Source: Syntrophomonas sp. UBA4911 (GTDB lineage Bacteria; Bacillota; Syntrophomonadia; Syntrophomonadales; Syntrophomonadaceae). Taken from it: a DNA stretch of 15,738 nucleotides. Every line of letters begins with the position of its first letter. Positions within the stretch are counted from its first letter, which is position 1. Below the pieces are notes generated by a model, which did no database searches, was not told the DNA's origin, and saw nothing but the letters and a program-made list of their open reading frames with translations. The stretch is from positions 1-15,738 of the forward strand of contig DHCD01000048.1 in assembly GCA_002398105.1 (NCBI GenBank), read 5' to 3'. The position numbers and the translations under genes are program-made. Below, piece by piece: positions 14,017 to 15,738 of the stretch.

Positions 14017-14736
14017 TTGCGGGAAATCGACGAAAAGGCAATTGCGGCGGCAAAAGATAATGATGCGCTCAATAGTTTCCTGCTTGACTATGAATCTTAC
14101 ATACTAAAATGTGCTTCGAAAACAGTCAAGAGGTTTCTAACCAAGAATGATGATGAATGGTCGGTTGCCCTGGAAGCCTTTTGCAATGCGGTTGAAACTT
14201 ATTCTCCGGAAAAGGGCAGTTTTTTGAGTTTTGCCGAGATGGTTATAAATCGTCGGCTGATTGATTATTTTCGCAAACAGAATAAATTCAGGCCTGAATT
14301 CCCCGTAAACCCCTCTCTTTTCTCCGGGCCGACAGAAGAAACCCAGGAGGATCTTCCGCTGGCTGCTGAGATTGTCTCAAAAACAACCAAAACCCCGGAT
14401 AATTCCCTGAAGGATGAAATCGAAGCGGTAACCAAACAATTACTCCGGTATGGCTTTTCTTTTTATGATCTGACCAGTTGTTCGCCCAAATCGAAAAAGA
14501 CAAAAGAATGCTGTTACCATGCGGTAAATTATATGGTGTCAAGTCCTGTTCTCCTTATTGACATGCGTGAAACCAAAAATCTTCCTTTAAAAATCATAGA
14601 ACACAATACCAAGGTACCCAGAAAAATTCTGGAGCGACATCGAAGATATATAATAGCAGCGGTTGAAATCATAGCCGGTGATTATCCCTGCCTGGCAGAA
14701 TATATGCAGTCGTTCGGAAAGGAGCAAAGTAGATGA
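14017..14736 (+). CDS. sigI: RNA polymerase sigma factor SigI family
   Basis: The 239-aa protein is a SigI-type sigma factor. An N-terminal sigma-2-like region (about residues 18-95) contains EWSVALEAFCNAVETYSPEKGSF and then INRRLIDYFRKQNK, which bind core polymerase and the -10 DNA. After a variable linker (about 95-135), the SigI-specific C-terminal domain includes LPLKIIEHNTKVPRKILERHRR (about 189-210), the likely helix-turn-helix. Length fits the family. The start is TTG at 14017 with AAGGTGGG upstream; no better ATG exists. SigI in Bacillus responds to heat and wall stress, and in cellulolytic clostridia to polysaccharide. The stop overlaps the start of rsgI (ATGA), so sigma and anti-sigma factors are translated together, as usual for this pair. 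Confidence 0.87.
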   Translation: MREIDEKAIAAAKDNDALNSFLLDYESYILKCASKTVKRFLTKNDDEWSVALEAFCNAVETYSPEKGSFLSFAEMVINRRLIDYFRKQNKFRPEFPVNPSLFSGPTEETQEDLPLAAEIVSKTTKTPDNSLKDEIEAVTKQLLRYGFSFYDLTSCSPKSKKTKECCYHAVNYMVSSPVLLIDMRETKNLPLKIIEHNTKVPRKILERHRRYIIAAVEIIAGDYPCLAEYMQSFGKEQSR

Positions 14737-15738
14737 AAGCGGTTATTGTAGAGATACGTGGAAAAAATGCTGCCGCTCTTTGCGACGACGGCTGTATCAT
14801 AAAAGTTAAAGACAAAGATTATGCCGTGGGACAAGTGATTGAACATAGAGCCGACAATAATTATCTTAAGTTTGCCGCCCGTATTGCCTGCGTGATAGCG
14901 GCCCTTGCTATGACTACTACCTCTGCCTGGGCTTATTACACGCCTTACTCTTATGTCAGTCTGGATGTGACCAATCCTTCGCTGGCCTTCTCGGTAAATC
15001 GTTTTGACCGGGTTCTAAGGTGTACGGCCCTTAACGGAGACGGAGAAAACATTGTAAGCAATCTCAATTTGAAAAATAAAAGTATTGAAGAGGCCGTTAA
15101 AATGACCATCCAGGAGATTGCGGCCGAAGGGTATCTGAGTGATGAGGAGCCGGAAGAAGCTGTTATTGCTACGGCCAGCGCGGATCTTAATAAGTCGCAT
15201 CAGTTGGCCAGGGAGCTCAATCAGACTGCGGCCCAGGCTGCGGCTGAGAAGAATGTCAAAATTGAAACCCGGGCTAATAGCGTGGGACAGAAAAGCGTTC
15301 AGAAGGCAAAAGAGTTGGGCACTACTCCCGGCAGGCTGAATCTGGTGCGGGAATTAAAGGAGAGCACGGGAGACGCATCAAAAATCAATACCGAAGAATG
15401 GGTTAAAAAGCCTGTTAAAGATATTATGCAACAGATAAAACAAAACCGGCAGGAAAATTTTTCGGCTGGTTTTCCAGGTCCAATGAACCCCTGGCATCCC
15501 GCACCGGTCAATAATCAATTTCCCTATTACCCAGGACAACAATCCTGGCCCTGGCTATACCGGGATGCAGATAAAAAGGGAACTTCCTCTAAAAACCAAA
15601 GCCCCGGAAAAACAGAAAATACATCAAAAGGCCAGGGATGGGGGAGTAGTAATAGGGAATGGAGCAACGGCTCAGGCTGGAGCAATGACCAAAATGCTAA
15701 AAACGGTCAAAACCGGTGGGATAACGGCTCGGGCTGGA
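14733..15738 (+). CDS. rsgI: Membrane anti-sigma factor RsgI, cut by the window end
   Basis: The ATG at 14733 overlaps the sigI stop (ATGA), with AAAGGAG upstream; 335 codons are visible. The cytoplasmic RsgI N-terminal domain (1-45, MKAVIVEIRGKNAAALCDDG) holds SigI. A single membrane helix (about 46-69) follows. Outside comes the conserved YVSLDVTNPSLAFSVNRFDRVL stretch with Asn81-Pro82; RsgI proteins are known to self-cleave between Asn and Pro in this place, before regulated proteolysis. An Ala/Glu/Gln-rich helical part (about 115-225) leads to a Pro/Trp/Gly/Asn-rich tail with repeated NGSGW units (about 315-335). No carbohydrate-binding module is seen before the window ends, so the sensed signal is unknown. 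The 3' end lies beyond the window. Confidence 0.87.
   Translation, partial: MKAVIVEIRGKNAAALCDDGCIIKVKDKDYAVGQVIEHRADNNYLKFAARIACVIAALAMTTTSAWAYYTPYSYVSLDVTNPSLAFSVNRFDRVLRCTALNGDGENIVSNLNLKNKSIEEAVKMTIQEIAAEGYLSDEEPEEAVIATASADLNKSHQLARELNQTAAQAAAEKNVKIETRANSVGQKSVQKAKELGTTPGRLNLVRELKESTGDASKINTEEWVKKPVKDIMQQIKQNRQENFSAGFPGPMNPWHPAPVNNQFPYYPGQQSWPWLYRDADKKGTSSKNQSPGKTENTSKGQGWGSSNREWSNGSGWSNDQNAKNGQNRWDNGSGW

Noticed and set aside
1..15738. CRISPR arrays, tRNA or rRNA genes
   Set aside because: No regularly spaced repeats, tRNA cloverleaf or rRNA sequence was seen.

Overview
The window looks like a stretch of chromosome from an anaerobic Gram-positive clostridium, most like the Peptococcaceae/Desulfotomaculum group. 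The signs are a T-box leader, strong AGGAGG-type ribosome sites, a SigI/RsgI pair, three SLH repeats, a copper-amine-oxidase-N protein, an AgrD-like cyclic-lactone peptide and a four-subunit ferredoxin-dependent 2-oxoacid oxidoreductase. The species cannot be fixed from the sequence.

Region 1 (1-3,950) is visibly AT-rich and accessory in character. It starts with a small three-helix membrane protein (161-433). A mosaic non-coding stretch (434-1060) follows, with several hairpins. On its minus strand it holds a 20-codon ORF and leader that resemble the holin-like toxins of type I toxin-antitoxin loci. A promoter then leads to an unlisted 39-aa AgrD-like autoinducer precursor (1131-1250), with no agrB, agrC or agrA in the window. 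Next are a putative SH3-like lipoprotein and a secreted NlpC/P60-type wall hydrolase with a propeller-like N-terminal half, probably one operon closed by a strong hairpin (3895-3936).

Region 2 (4021-7049) encodes a 738-aa HEAT-repeat protein split by a non-HEAT central domain that resembles Imm11/DUF1629, and a NADPH-dependent FMN reductase-family flavoprotein.

Region 3 (7070-10496) is a regulated metabolic operon. A near-consensus sigma-A promoter and a T-box riboswitch precede gamma, delta, alpha and beta subunits of a pyruvate/2-oxoacid:ferredoxin oxidoreductase. The best-fitting specifier is ATC (Ile), supported by the T in TGGTACC, which expects a tRNA with discriminator A. This suggests an enzyme tied to branched-chain amino-acid or pyruvate supply when charged tRNA is low.

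Region 4 (10657-15738) is devoted to the cell envelope: a secreted copper-amine-oxidase-N protein, an S-layer-anchored protein with cadherin-like modules and three SLH repeats, then the sigma factor SigI translationally coupled to its membrane anti-sigma factor RsgI. RsgI retains an Asn-Pro site like the one where this family self-cleaves. Its Trp/Gly/Asn-rich ectodomain runs off the window end.

The most interesting points are the orphan AgrD with a perfect inverted repeat in its 3' coding end, the T-box on an oxidoreductase operon, the HEAT/Imm11-like chimera and the minus-strand toxin-like remnant.
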